A stretch of 64,000 nt of DNA from G965226155 sp965226155 (GCA_965226155.1 OZ245331.1:1488001-1552000); one strand, 5' to 3'. Positions 8,662 to 18,655 are shown, counted from the first letter of the stretch. Notes: generated by a model from the sequence alone, not told the origin. Program-made: numbers and translations.

Positions 8662-9801
8662 ATGCTACATAAAATTCTACTAATCCTAATTCTGATAAGT
8701 GTCGGTACCAACCTTCCAGCACAGCCAATCCAGCTTAATCCGGACCACCCTGAAGATTACATAGTCCAGAAAGGAGATACCCTGTGGGAGATATCTGGAC
8801 GGTTTTTGGAGCAGCCTTGGCGCTGGCCAGAAATATGGGAAGTCAACGCGCAAATTGAAAATCCACACCTTATATATCCGGGTGATATTATCCGTTTAAG
8901 TTATCAGGAAGGATCTCCGATCTAGACGGTAGAACGAGGGGTCAGTAGTACAGGTAGCGTTACATTAGGCAGTAGCGTTACATCAGGCAGAAATGTCAAA
9001 TTATCTCCTTCAATACGAACGCAGGAACGAAGCGATGCAATTCAGTCTATTCCGATAAATGTCATCAGGCAGTTTTTAACTTCGCCACTGGTGGTAGCAG
9101 AAAATGAAATGGATAACTGGCCTTATATTGTATCCAGCTACGAACAACATCTGGTAGCTGGTCCAGGGAATGAAATTTATATTAACGGATTAGATTCTAG
9201 TTCCAAAACACAAAATTATTCAATCTATCGCAAGGGACCTGAATACCGAAGCCGTTCAGGTAATACCGAAACGGTTTTGGGATACGAAGCTATTTATGTG
9301 GGTGAGGCAACCGTAAAGAAAATTGGTAACCCGTCTATTGCAGTTGTAACACACGCAGAACGTGAAGTACTAAACGGTGATCGATTAATAATTCAACCAT
9401 CGGACATAGTGAGCTCGGACTTTATTCCATCCAGTCCAGTTAGTCAGATACAGGGCAGTATTATTTCTGCACAAGATGTTTTGTCTGAAATCGGACAGTA
9501 TCAGGGAGTCGTACTTGACCGGGGGGCAACTGAAGGAGTGGAGGTTGGAAATGTTTTCGGTGTTTATCAGACAGGCAGAGAAGTAACTGACAAAGCGACA
9601 GCTAGTTCAGGTAACTGGTTCAATAATTCTGCATTTGTTGAATATCTTGGCAAGTTCAAATCCTCGGGTACTCAGGTTTCATTACCAGAGGTTTATGCGG
9701 GCGTAGTCATGGTATTTAGAACCTTCGATAAGGTAAGTTATGCCCTGGTCATGGAGGCTGTCAGCCCAGTCCATTTGTACGATAGTGTCAGGAGTTTCTA
9801 A
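8662..9801 (+). pseudogene. TsaP-like LysM domain protein, interrupted by in-frame TAG
   Basis: From ATG 8662 the frame encodes a signal peptide and then a LysM domain (YIVQKGDTLWEIS ... NPHLIYPGDIIRL), and stops at TAG 8923-8925 after 87 residues. The same frame stays open from 8926 to the TAA at 9799-9801. It continues with linker and C-terminal sequence of the type expected for this family (VKLSPSIR; VVAENEMDNWPYIV; AGPGNEIYINGLD). With the stop read as a residue the product would be about 379 residues, near the length of TsaP, the peptidoglycan-binding partner of type IV pilus secretins that is commonly encoded next to dprA. ATG 9091 is a possible internal start but lacks a clear ribosome site. 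The lesion is either a real nonsense mutation or a sequence error. Confidence 0.8.
8954..8989 (+). repeat. 18-bp tandem duplication inside the interrupted LysM gene
   Basis: Two adjacent 18-bp units (8954-8971 and 8972-8989) differ at one position. In frame they encode two six-residue copies in the linker between the LysM domain and the C-terminal domain. They start 29 bp after the premature TAG. Confidence 0.85.
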
Positions 9802-9835
9802 TTAGTTTAAATTAGCTGTATTCCCCGATGTAATT

Positions 9836-9853
9836 CACGTAATATTTTACGTG
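9836..9853. other. Small hairpin after the LysM gene
   Basis: A perfect 7-bp stem CACGTAA/TTACGTG with a TATT loop lies in the 155-bp gap between the LysM gene and dprA. No T-run follows it, so it is not a convincing terminator. A second, weaker 6-bp stem sits at 9911-9929. Confidence 0.4.
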
Positions 9854-9956
9854 CCGTATAGCCTGATCTATTAATTAAAATAAATCTGGAGATATTGTTC
9901 TAACAGTTGTAGTAACTTTATATGTTACTGATCCTTGTTTCTGAGAGGAAAATTTC

Positions 9957-11084
9957 ATGGATGAAAAACACTCAGACCAGAATTTGGTCAACTGGCTCAC
10001 GTTGGTGCGAGCGCCTGCTATTACTCCAGCCAAGCTTACAAAGCTTCTTGATTACTTTAAAGAACCTGAAAACCTGATCGGTGCGAAAAGTAAGGATTTG
10101 CTTACCCTGGGTGTTAAAAGATCAACAGTTGATTTTTTAAAGCATCCGGACCTGAAGTCTATTGAAGATGATCTTAAGTGGCTGGAATCAGGCAATAATC
10201 ATTTTATTTCAATTCAGGACGAAAATTATCCTGCGTTGTTAAGAGAATTACCAGTAGCGCCAATCGCCTTGTTTATTATCGGTGATCTGAAAATACTTAA
10301 TTCAATCCAGACATGTATAGTTGGTTCAAGGAATCCGACACCTGATGGGAAGCGAACAGCAAGGGAGTTTGCTCGGGAATTAGCAGGTGCTGGGCTAGTT
10401 ATTACTAGCGGTTTAGCTATCGGTATAGATAGCGCGGCACATACAGGGGCACTGGATAACGGATCAGTTACGCTAGCGGTACTTGGAAACGGGTTGGATA
10501 CGATATATCCCACAACTAATAAAGTGCTTGCTGGCAAAATACTTGAAGCCGGCGGAGCCCTTGTATCGGAATTTCCGATTAGGGTAAAATCCGTGCCATT
10601 AAATTTTCCTAGACGAAATCGGATAATTAGTGGTTTGAGCGTTGGTACTGTCGTTGTGGAAGCAGCTATCAGAAGCGGCTCATTAATTACGGCACATTGT
10701 GCTGTAGAGCAAGGGCGAGAAGTCTTTGCTATACCAGGCTCCATACATAATCCGATGTCTCGTGGATGTCATGCATTAATTCGGGAAGGGGCTAAATTGA
10801 CTGAAAAAATAAAGGACATCCTTGAGGAGGTTGGTCAGTTGGAGTCGATAGTCAGAAATTCAGAGAGAGTGTGTCGATCAAAGCATAATCCAGATCAAAC
10901 ACTTGACGAACCGAGTAAAGTACTGCTTGATAATATAGGATATCGGCCGGTCACCATTGATTTATTGTTCGAAGAGACTGGAATTCCGGTAAAACAGCTC
11001 CATTCAATGTTATTGTCACTTGAATTGAATAAGCTGATCGAATCTGTGCCGGGTGGCGGATATATACGACGAAATTTAGGATGA
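9957..11084 (+). CDS. dprA: DNA processing protein DprA (Smf)
   Basis: A 375-residue protein that loads RecA on incoming single-stranded DNA during natural transformation. The Rossmann-like core is intact: GSRNPTPDG, the ITSGLAIGIDSAAH segment, NGLDTIYP, SEFP and FPRRNRIISG, followed by EAAIRSGSLITA and IPGSIHNPMSRGCH. An N-terminal helical region and a C-terminal winged-helix-like segment (about 310-375) flank it. Start is ATG 9957, preceded by GAGAGGAAAA. Its stop overlaps an upstream ATG of the smg frame. Unlike both neighbours it has no visible lesion. Confidence 0.96.
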   Translation: MDEKHSDQNLVNWLTLVRAPAITPAKLTKLLDYFKEPENLIGAKSKDLLTLGVKRSTVDFLKHPDLKSIEDDLKWLESGNNHFISIQDENYPALLRELPVAPIALFIIGDLKILNSIQTCIVGSRNPTPDGKRTAREFARELAGAGLVITSGLAIGIDSAAHTGALDNGSVTLAVLGNGLDTIYPTTNKVLAGKILEAGGALVSEFPIRVKSVPLNFPRRNRIISGLSVGTVVVEAAIRSGSLITAHCAVEQGREVFAIPGSIHNPMSRGCHALIREGAKLTEKIKDILEEVGQLESIVRNSERVCRSKHNPDQTLDEPSKVLLDNIGYRPVTIDLLFEETGIPVKQLHSMLLSLELNKLIESVPGGGYIRRNLG

Positions 11085-11089
11085 ATTGT

Positions 11090-11570
11090 ATGAAAGAAAA
11101 TGTTTTTGATGTATTAATGTACTTATATGACAATTATCTGACTGACGATAATGATATAATTACGAATGAAGATTCATTAAAAAATATTCTGACTCACGCC
11201 GGATTTGGTGATATCCAGGTAGACAAAGCATTCGAATGGCTTGAAAGTCTGACGCCGAAGAACGAATCAATTCAAACTGATATGTCGATGAGTACTATTT
11301 CGCACAGAATTTTTAATAGTCAAGAAATGGAAAAGTTAAGTACTGATTTTCCGAGGGATGCTTGCGTTTCTGGAACAAGCGAAGATTCTCGATGCTCAAG
11401 ATAGGGAATTGGTTATCGATAGGGTAATGGCTCTGGAATCAGGTGATATTGATTTGTATCAGCTGAAATGGGTTGTATTAATGGTTTTATTAAACCAACC
11501 AGGAAAGGAAGAAGCGTATGCATGGATGGAGGAAGTTGTGATGGATCAGCAGGCAGCAGCTTTACATTGA
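11090..11570 (+). pseudogene. smg: Smg (DUF494) family protein, frameshifted
   Basis: The first frame from ATG 11090 (an earlier in-frame ATG lies at 11081) gives an Smg-like N-terminus, KENVFDVLMYLYDNYL ... SHRIFNSQEMEKLSTD. It then leaves the family alignment and ends at 11404. The remaining part, RGMLAFLEQ ... LKWVVLMVLLNQPG ... AAALH, continues in another frame up to 11570. Removing one base of the TTTT run at 11347-11350 restores a continuous protein of about 159 residues, the normal Smg length (157 in E. coli). Smg has no established biochemical function; it is commonly found after dprA. No slippery heptamer suggests programmed shifting, so mutation or a base-call error is more likely. 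Confidence 0.85.
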
Positions 11571-11620
11571 AATAAGGACACACATAAAAATAATAATTAG
11601 ATACAGGATTAATCAGCACT

Positions 11621-13936
11621 ATGGGGAAAGCGTTAGTTATCGTTGAATCACCTGCGAAATCTAAAACATTGGAAAGCTACCTCGGTAAAGGGTTCCAGGT
11701 TATGGCTTCATATGGTCATGTTCGTGATTTGTTACCTAAATCGGGCGCAGTAGATACTGATAATGATTTTGAAATGCAATATCAAGTCATCGAGAAAAAT
11801 CAAAAATCAGTTGATGCAATTGTAAAGGCGCTCAAAAAGGCAGATACCTTATATCTTGCAACTGATCCAGATAGAGAGGGTGAAGCAATTTCATGGCATT
11901 TGCATGAACTGTTAAAGGGAAAAGGGGTGTTAGAGGGCAAGGACGTTAAAAGAGTTGTTTTCCACGAAGTTACAAAATCTGCAATTCAGGAAGCAATGAA
12001 GCATCCAAGTAAACTTTCCGCCGATTTAATAAATGCACAGCAGGCTCGAAGGGCACTAGATTATCTTGTTGGATTTAATCTCTCGCCACTACTATGGAAG
12101 AAAATTAATCGCGGCTTATCTGCAGGCCGAGTACAAAGCCCTGCATTGAAAATGATCGCTGAACGTGAAGAAGAGATCGAGAACTTTAAAAAGAAAGAAT
12201 ACTGGACTATTGAGGCAGATTTAAATCACGGTAAACAGGATTTTTCTTCAAAATTAATCGTCTTTAATAATGAAAAGTTGAAACAATTTAGTATCACAAC
12301 CACTGATAAGTCAGAGTCAGTTACGCAGGAGTTGTTAAAACAGGTTGATGGTGTATTAACTGCAGAAGAAATTGAAAAGAAACAGCGTAAACGTCAACCT
12401 GCTCCTCCATTTATAACTTCGACCATGCAACAAGAGGCTGTCAGGAAGCTTGGTTTCACAGCTCAACGTGCTATGCGCACAGCACAGCAATTATATGAAG
12501 GAATTGATACTGGAGAAGGATCTGTTGGTTTAATTACTTACATGAGAACGGATTCAGTCATTCTTGCAAAGGAAGCTGTGTCGGAAATCCGAGATTATAT
12601 ATCGAAAGAGTATGGAAAAGACTACCTACCAAAACAAGCTAGAGAATTTAAAACAAAGTCTAAGAATGCTCAGGAAGCCCACGAAGCAATCAGACCTACT
12701 TCTATTGACCGTGTCCCGAAGGAAATTAAATCGAAGTTAACACCTGATCAGTTTAAGTTATATCAACTTATCTGGAAGAGAGCGCTTGCATGTCAGATGC
12801 AACATGCAACGATTAATACGGTGTCTGTAGATTTAAGCTGCGGTGATGGAAATATATTTCGTGCCACAGGATCAACAGTAGTCGAGAAAGGGTTTCTAGC
12901 TGTATATGAAGAAGGATCTGATGATGAGAAAAAGGCTAAAACTGACAAAATGCTTCCTCCAATAGATGAAGGAGACAAAGTAAAATTAAAGAAAATCAGG
13001 CCGGAACAACATTTTACCGAACCACCGCCAAGGTACTCTGAAGCCAGTCTAGTTAAAACACTTGAAGAATATGGAATTGGTAGGCCTTCCACTTACGCCT
13101 CAATAATTTATACCCTACGTCAGCGTAAATATGTCGATATTGATAACAAGCGATTTATCCCAACAGATGTCGGCAGAACTGTAAACAAGTTTCTGACTCA
13201 ACATTTTACTGAATATGTTGATTATGACTTTACGGCTAAATTGGAAGACGAGCTTGACGCAGTTTCGAGAGGTGAAAAGGAATGGGTACCATTAATGCGT
13301 GAGTTTTGGATACCTTTTTCGAAACAGGTGAAAGATAAGGAAGAGAATGTGAGTAGAAGTGAGGCAAATCAGGCTCGGGAATTAGGTAAAGACAAGAAAA
13401 CCGGACTTCCGGTCTCCGTTCGTATGGGGAGGTATGGCCCATATGTGCAAATTGGGACAAAGGATGACGAAGAAAAACCGAAGTTTGCCGGACTGCGACC
13501 GGGGCAGCGTATAGAAACCATTACCTTTGAAGAAGCCATGGAATTGTTCAAATTACCTCGTGATCTAGGACAAACCGAGGAAGGTGAGGAAACAGTAGTC
13601 AGTATCGGCAGATTTGGTCCCTATGTACGATATGGGAGTAAATTTGTTTCGCTTAAAAAGGAAGACGATCCCTATACCATTAACCTGGAACGGGCCTTAG
13701 AGCTAATTAAAGAGAAGAAAAAGGCGGATGCTGAAAAACAGATTAAAATATTTGAAAAGGAAGGAATTTCCATTTTAAATGGCAGATACGGGCCATATGT
13801 AACCGATGGGAAGAAAAATGTGAAAGTGCCGAAAGACAGTGAGCCTGCCAGTCTGACACTGGAAGAATCACAAGCACTATTGGAAAATGCGCCCGCTAAG
13901 CGAGGGAAAAAGCGTTTTTCACGTAAGGCTGGGTAA
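11621..13936 (+). CDS. topA: DNA topoisomerase I (type IA)
   Basis: A 771-residue enzyme that relaxes negative supercoils. The Toprim domain has VESPAKSKTLESYLG (8-22) and the acidic triad DPDREGEAISWH (82-93). The active-site tyrosine is Y307 in GLITYMRTDS. The C-terminus carries three GR(Y/F)GPYV repeats (603-609, 663-669, 721-727) of the Toprim C-terminal repeat type and a basic tail. It lacks the cysteine zinc ribbons of E. coli TopA, which explains the shorter length (865 in E. coli). Start ATG 11621 is 50 bp after smg; the order dprA-smg-topA is common in gammaproteobacteria. Confidence 0.97.
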   Translation: MGKALVIVESPAKSKTLESYLGKGFQVMASYGHVRDLLPKSGAVDTDNDFEMQYQVIEKNQKSVDAIVKALKKADTLYLATDPDREGEAISWHLHELLKGKGVLEGKDVKRVVFHEVTKSAIQEAMKHPSKLSADLINAQQARRALDYLVGFNLSPLLWKKINRGLSAGRVQSPALKMIAEREEEIENFKKKEYWTIEADLNHGKQDFSSKLIVFNNEKLKQFSITTTDKSESVTQELLKQVDGVLTAEEIEKKQRKRQPAPPFITSTMQQEAVRKLGFTAQRAMRTAQQLYEGIDTGEGSVGLITYMRTDSVILAKEAVSEIRDYISKEYGKDYLPKQAREFKTKSKNAQEAHEAIRPTSIDRVPKEIKSKLTPDQFKLYQLIWKRALACQMQHATINTVSVDLSCGDGNIFRATGSTVVEKGFLAVYEEGSDDEKKAKTDKMLPPIDEGDKVKLKKIRPEQHFTEPPPRYSEASLVKTLEEYGIGRPSTYASIIYTLRQRKYVDIDNKRFIPTDVGRTVNKFLTQHFTEYVDYDFTAKLEDELDAVSRGEKEWVPLMREFWIPFSKQVKDKEENVSRSEANQARELGKDKKTGLPVSVRMGRYGPYVQIGTKDDEEKPKFAGLRPGQRIETITFEEAMELFKLPRDLGQTEEGEETVVSIGRFGPYVRYGSKFVSLKKEDDPYTINLERALELIKEKKKADAEKQIKIFEKEGISILNGRYGPYVTDGKKNVKVPKDSEPASLTLEESQALLENAPAKRGKKRFSRKAG

Positions 13937-13993
13937 ACAATTTAACCGCGAGTTCGAGATATCAATTCCTTACAAAAACTGGGTATGAACTAA

Positions 13994-14488
13994 ATGGGTA
14001 GTAATAAGCAATTTGTTGCAGTAATGATGGGATCGGATTCCGATCTGCCGGTGATACAGAGCACATTAGATATTCTCGATAAGTTAGGCGTTACTCGAGA
14101 GGTGAAGATAACCTCAGCTCATCGCACTCCAGAGGCGACCCATGCCTATGTTAAGGATGCTGACGAACGCGGTTGTGCAGTTTTCATCGTTGCAGCTGGA
14201 ATGGCTGCCCACCTTGCTGGAACAGTAGCTGGATTAACGATAAAACCGGTAATCGGAATCCCAATTGATGCCGGACCGCTAGGTGGTATCGATGCCTTGT
14301 TGTCCACGGTGCAGATGCCTGGAGGGATACCGGTGGCATGTGTTGCTATTGGCAAAGCGGGTGCTAAAAACGCTGCTTACCTGGCAGTACAGATACTCGC
14401 GCAAAGTAATCCATCTCTCAATGAGGCACTCCGCAAAGATCGCGAAGAGAATGCACGTAAGATTCTGGATAAAAACAACCTACTGTAG
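13994..14488 (+). CDS. purE: N5-carboxyaminoimidazole ribonucleotide mutase PurE
   Basis: A 164-residue class I PurE, which rearranges N5-CAIR to CAIR in purine synthesis. Visible motifs are MGSDSD (12-17), the catalytic histidine in SAHRTP (H43), AGMAAHLAG, and the conserved LDALLSTVQMP-like segment (GGIDALLSTVQMPGGIPV). Class I enzymes need PurK, but no purK follows; tsaC does. PurK must be elsewhere if the pathway is complete. Confidence 0.97.
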   Translation: MGSNKQFVAVMMGSDSDLPVIQSTLDILDKLGVTREVKITSAHRTPEATHAYVKDADERGCAVFIVAAGMAAHLAGTVAGLTIKPVIGIPIDAGPLGGIDALLSTVQMPGGIPVACVAIGKAGAKNAAYLAVQILAQSNPSLNEALRKDREENARKILDKNNLL

Positions 14489-14509
14489 AAAACGACCCAC
14501 TAGAATATT

Positions 14510-15067
14510 TTGAACTCCCGGCATATTAATCACGCCGTTAGAGTATTGAAACGTGGCGGAATCATTGCTTATCCGACTGAGGCAGTGTACGGAATGGGTT
14601 GTTGTCCTTGTTTTGAACGCTCTGTCTTCACAATTTTACAGCTAAAATCCCGAAAAATCAGCGAAGGCTTGATCCTAGTGGGTTCGGATTTCTCCCAATT
14701 TCACTCTATGGTAGATATCGATAGGCTTAGTAATAAATCAGAAATACTCGCTAGCTGGCCAGGTCCAGTGACTTGGATTTTACCGACAAAATCAGGTGTA
14801 CCGCCATGGTTTACAGGAAAAAACGACACTCTGGCAGTCCGTATTAGTGATCATCCGATAGTGAGAGAATTATGTGATTCCATAGGGATACTCATTTCAA
14901 CAAGTGCAAATCCTGCAGGTTGCCAGCCTGCAAGGACAACGAACCGAGTAAGGTCATATTTCGGTAATAAGCTGGATTATATTCTCCCTGGATTGGTTGG
15001 TGACAGACTGCAACCGACCGAAATTAGGGAAGCCAGTACCGGAAAAATCTTGCGTAGTGCAAATTAA
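14510..15067 (+). CDS. tsaC: Threonylcarbamoyl-AMP synthase (Sua5/YrdC family)
   Basis: A 185-residue protein that makes threonylcarbamoyl-adenylate from Thr, bicarbonate and ATP for the t6A37 tRNA modification. Recognisable segments are GGIIAYPTEAVYGMGC near the N-terminus, LKSRKISEGLILVGSD, WPGPVTWILP, AVRISDHPIVREL and ISTSANPAG. The short form without the Sua5 C-terminal domain matches TsaC (about 190). The only start in the right place is TTG 14510, 21 bp after purE. The second residue block NSRHINHAVRVLKRGG fits the family N-terminus. Confidence 0.93.
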   Translation: MNSRHINHAVRVLKRGGIIAYPTEAVYGMGCCPCFERSVFTILQLKSRKISEGLILVGSDFSQFHSMVDIDRLSNKSEILASWPGPVTWILPTKSGVPPWFTGKNDTLAVRISDHPIVRELCDSIGILISTSANPAGCQPARTTNRVRSYFGNKLDYILPGLVGDRLQPTEIREASTGKILRSAN

Positions 15068-15167
15068 GACAGAATTTTAATGTAGCTCTCTTGGTCACAG
15101 TAGAATTCAGGCAAAAACCCACGGTACTTAATTTGGCAATATTTGTGCATAAAACAAGGAGTTATTG

Positions 15168-15196
15168 TTGACAGCTAGCGGAGATTAAATGAAAAT
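15168..15196 (+). promoter_or_regulatory. Likely sigma-70 promoter of the tRNA-tufA transcript
   Basis: TTGACA at 15168-15173 is a perfect -35. After a 17-bp spacer comes GAAAAT (15191-15196), a 4/6 match to -10, followed by the GC-rich GTGCGGC typical of stable-RNA discriminators. The first tRNA starts at 15216. Expected to drive tRNA-Tyr, -Gly, -Thr and tuf. Confidence 0.5.
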
Positions 15197-15215
15197 GTGC
15201 GGCTTGCTTATTTTT

Positions 15216-15300
15216 GGAGGGGTACCCAAGCGGCCAACGGGGGCAGACTGTAAATCTGCTGGCAATGCCTTCGTAGGTTCGAATCCTACCCCCTCCACCA
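15216..15300 (+). tRNA. tRNA-Tyr (GTA)
   Basis: The acceptor arm GGAGGGG pairs with CCCCTCC and is followed by encoded ACCA. The anticodon loop CTGTAAA gives anticodon GTA. A long variable arm (class II tRNA) and a normal T-arm (GGTTCGAATCC) are present. First gene of the tRNA-tuf cluster, as in E. coli tyrU-glyT-thrT-tufB, but without the leading tRNA-Thr. Confidence 0.97.
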
Positions 15301-15487
15301 ATAGATACAGGTGGAGAAAATAATCAAGATTGATTAATACATGTATTTTGTGTGGGATTTTTATTTGAGCAGTTATGAATGCTGAGTTCAAGATTTAATT
15401 TTTTGGAAAATTCAGAGCCGGATTTATACAGAGTTGAACAGCGAATTGGAATGACGCAGGCTCGAAGGGCAGGTTGTATGGAGTAAG

Positions 15488-15505
15488 CCCATCACAATTG
15501 ATGGG
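15488..15505. other. Hairpin in the tRNA-Tyr/tRNA-Gly spacer
   Basis: CCCATCA and TGATGGG form a perfect 7-bp stem with a CAAT loop. The spacer (15301-15531, 231 bp) holds no gene I can support; this stem is its only clear structure and may be a processing signal. No T-run follows. Confidence 0.4.
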
Positions 15506-15531
15506 AATCAGGTTGGTTGGGTATGCACGAG

Positions 15532-15605
<74 letters not shown>

Positions 15606-15667
15606 GATAAGGTATTTAAAGTTGAAAGTAAATTTAAAATTTGATCTTTCTGCTTTATTACTTTCAT

Positions 15668-15743
<76 letters not shown>

Positions 15744-15823
15744 ACAGAAGTGGCGAGAACAGTAGATATTGTTAAATATTTGTAAAGAACTGATATATAT
15801 AAATTACGTGAGGAGATACTTCC

Positions 15824-17014
<1,191 letters not shown>

Positions 17015-17042
17015 TTGTAAAAACTTGAATATCACCACCTGT

Positions 17043-17056
17043 TGCCAATATTGGCA
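17043..17056. other. 14-bp perfect palindrome downstream of tuf copy 1
   Basis: TGCCAATATTGGCA is a perfect inverted repeat in the 146-bp gap between tuf and tRNA-Trp. It could be a regulator site or a short stem. It has no loop of its own and no T-run, so a terminator is unlikely. I cannot tie it to a known operator. Confidence 0.35.
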
Positions 17057-17160
17057 TACTTGCAAATGTATCGCTTTCTATTCTTAATTTCATGAATGAT
17101 AAAGATCAACGTGGATTCCAGGTGTTGAAAATGGCAAGTCGTGCTTGAAAAATTTTATGT

Positions 17161-17236
17161 AGGCCAGTAGCTCAATTGGCAGAGCGGCGGTCTCCAAAAC
17201 CGCAGGTTGGGGGTTCGATTCCCTCCTGGCCTGCCA
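17161..17236 (+). tRNA. tRNA-Trp (CCA)
   Basis: Acceptor AGGCCAG pairs with CTGGCCT, followed by GCCA. Anticodon stem CGGT/ACCG encloses CTCCAAA, giving anticodon CCA. Located between tuf and secE, a common gammaproteobacterial position. Confidence 0.97.
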
Positions 17237-17283
17237 GTATCTAAGGTCATTAAATAAAAGTTGTTAATATTTAATTGGATGTT

Positions 17284-17658
17284 ATGAATTTAAATACCGA
17301 AATGGTGAACGCGAAGTTCGATACCATTAAACTTGCCATGGCGGTATTAGTTGCGGTCCTGGCAGTTGTAGGTTTTTACTATTTTATCGATCAGTCACTG
17401 TGGATACGTCTCGTTGGCTTGCTGGTGTGTGCGGGTATAGCTATATCAATCTCTATGACGACAGAGAAAGGTCGTAACACTTGGAGTTTTTTTCAAGAAG
17501 CACAGACTGAAGTCCGAAAAGTAGTATGGCCAACCCGCGAAGAGACCGTGCAGACGACGTTGCTGGTCATTTTAGTCGTAATCGTGATTTCAATTATTTT
17601 ATGGATCTTGGACATCTTTCTTGGTTGGTCAATTCAATCATTGATGGGACAGGGCTGA
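17284..17658 (+). CDS. secE: Preprotein translocase subunit SecE
   Basis: A 124-residue inner-membrane subunit of SecYEG with three hydrophobic segments (about 14-33, 38-55 and 87-112), the three-helix form of E. coli. The conserved cytoplasmic motif before the last helix, EVRKVVWPTREET, is clear. An in-frame TTG at 17275 would add three residues; ATG 17284 is preferred although neither has a strong ribosome site. It is followed after 1 bp by nusG. Confidence 0.94.
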   Translation: MNLNTEMVNAKFDTIKLAMAVLVAVLAVVGFYYFIDQSLWIRLVGLLVCAGIAISISMTTEKGRNTWSFFQEAQTEVRKVVWPTREETVQTTLLVILVVIVISIILWILDIFLGWSIQSLMGQG

Positions 17659-17659
17659 T

Positions 17660-18193
17660 ATGTCTCTTCAATGGTATGTAATCCATGCTTACTCAGGATA
17701 TGAGCAACATGTGATGAGAACGTTGAATGAGCGAATCAAGCTCTATGGAATGGAAGATAAATTTGGAGAAATTCTTGTTCCTACTGAAGAGGTTGTTGAA
17801 ATGCGCGATGGGGAGAAGCGCAAAAGTGAAAGAAAATTTTTCCCGGGATATGTCCTTATACAGATGGAAATGAATGATGACACATGGCACATGGTGAAGG
17901 AATCGCCAAGAGTTTTGGGATTTATTGGTGGAACTTCCGACCGCCCAGCTCCTATCAGCGATGCGGAAGCAAATGTAATCTTACAGCGAGTTGAAGACAG
18001 TGCGGATAAACCAAGGCCAAAGATTGTGTTTGAACCGGGCGAGGTTGTCAGGGTAAATGATGGCCCCTTTACAGATTTTAATGGTGTGGTTGAGGAGGTT
18101 AACTTCGAAAAGAGCCGGCTTCGGGTGTCTGTATTGATATTTGGACGGTCCACACCAGTCGAATTGGAATTTGGACAGGTAGAGAAAGAATAA
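17660..18193 (+). CDS. nusG: Transcription termination/antitermination factor NusG
   Basis: A 177-residue protein that binds RNA polymerase through its N-terminal NGN domain (WYVIHAYSGYEQHV at the start, FPGYVLIQM, and VLGFIGG) and Rho or ribosomal S10 through its C-terminal KOW domain (FEPGEVVRVNDGPFTDFNGVVEEV). Length equals the family norm (about 180). Cotranscribed with secE as usual. Confidence 0.98.
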   Translation: MSLQWYVIHAYSGYEQHVMRTLNERIKLYGMEDKFGEILVPTEEVVEMRDGEKRKSERKFFPGYVLIQMEMNDDTWHMVKESPRVLGFIGGTSDRPAPISDAEANVILQRVEDSADKPRPKIVFEPGEVVRVNDGPFTDFNGVVEEVNFEKSRLRVSVLIFGRSTPVELEFGQVEKE

Positions 18194-18221
18194 TATTTAG
18201 GTTATTTGCAGGAGAAAGTTA

Positions 18222-18653
18222 GTGGCAAAAAAGATTGAAACTTATATTAAATTGCAAGTACCTGCAGGACAGGCAAATCCGAGCCCGCCTGTTGGTCCGG
18301 CTCTAGGCCAGCATGGCCTCAATATTATGGAATTTTGTAAAGCATTTAATGCCCAGACCCAGAGTATGGAACAGGGTTTGCCCGTACCTGTGGTAATTAC
18401 GGTCTATTCGGATAAGAGCTTTACGTTTGAAACTAAAACCACACCAGCGTCTCATCTGTTGAAAAAAGCTGCAGGTATCGCCAAAGGTAGTGGCGTTCCC
18501 AATACCAATAAAGTAGGCAAGGTTAGTCGAGCTCAACTTGAAGAGATTGCGAAGACGAAAGAACCCGATTTGACTGCAGCAGATCTGGACGCAGCTGTAC
18601 GTATAATCGCGGGGACGGCTCGAAGTATGGGTATTGAGACGGAGGGTGGATAG
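18222..18653 (+). CDS. rplK: 50S ribosomal protein L11
   Basis: A 143-residue protein of the GTPase-associated centre of 23S rRNA. The N-terminal domain has the proline-rich GQANPSPPVGPALGQHG, and the rRNA-binding C-terminal domain has SHLLKKAAG and a closing GTARSMGI. Start is GTG 18222 after AGGAGAAAG. In E. coli L11 is needed for RelA-dependent stringent control. Confidence 0.98.
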   Translation: MAKKIETYIKLQVPAGQANPSPPVGPALGQHGLNIMEFCKAFNAQTQSMEQGLPVPVVITVYSDKSFTFETKTTPASHLLKKAAGIAKGSGVPNTNKVGKVSRAQLEEIAKTKEPDLTAADLDAAVRIIAGTARSMGIETEGG

Positions 18654-18655
18654 CC

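Noticed and set aside
8923..8925. TAG read as an amino acid (amber suppression or recoding) in the LysM gene
   Set aside because: Intact genes nearby (purE, rpsE, rplO) end in TAG, so amber is a normal stop. There is no sign of a special readthrough context.
11340..11360. Programmed frameshift in smg
   Set aside because: No slippery heptamer, internal ribosome site or stem that would support it. Smg is normally one frame. A single-base insertion explains the pattern.
15068..15215. A further tRNA before tRNA-Tyr, as in E. coli thrU
   Set aside because: No cloverleaf or T-arm motif in this stretch; it looks like a promoter region only.
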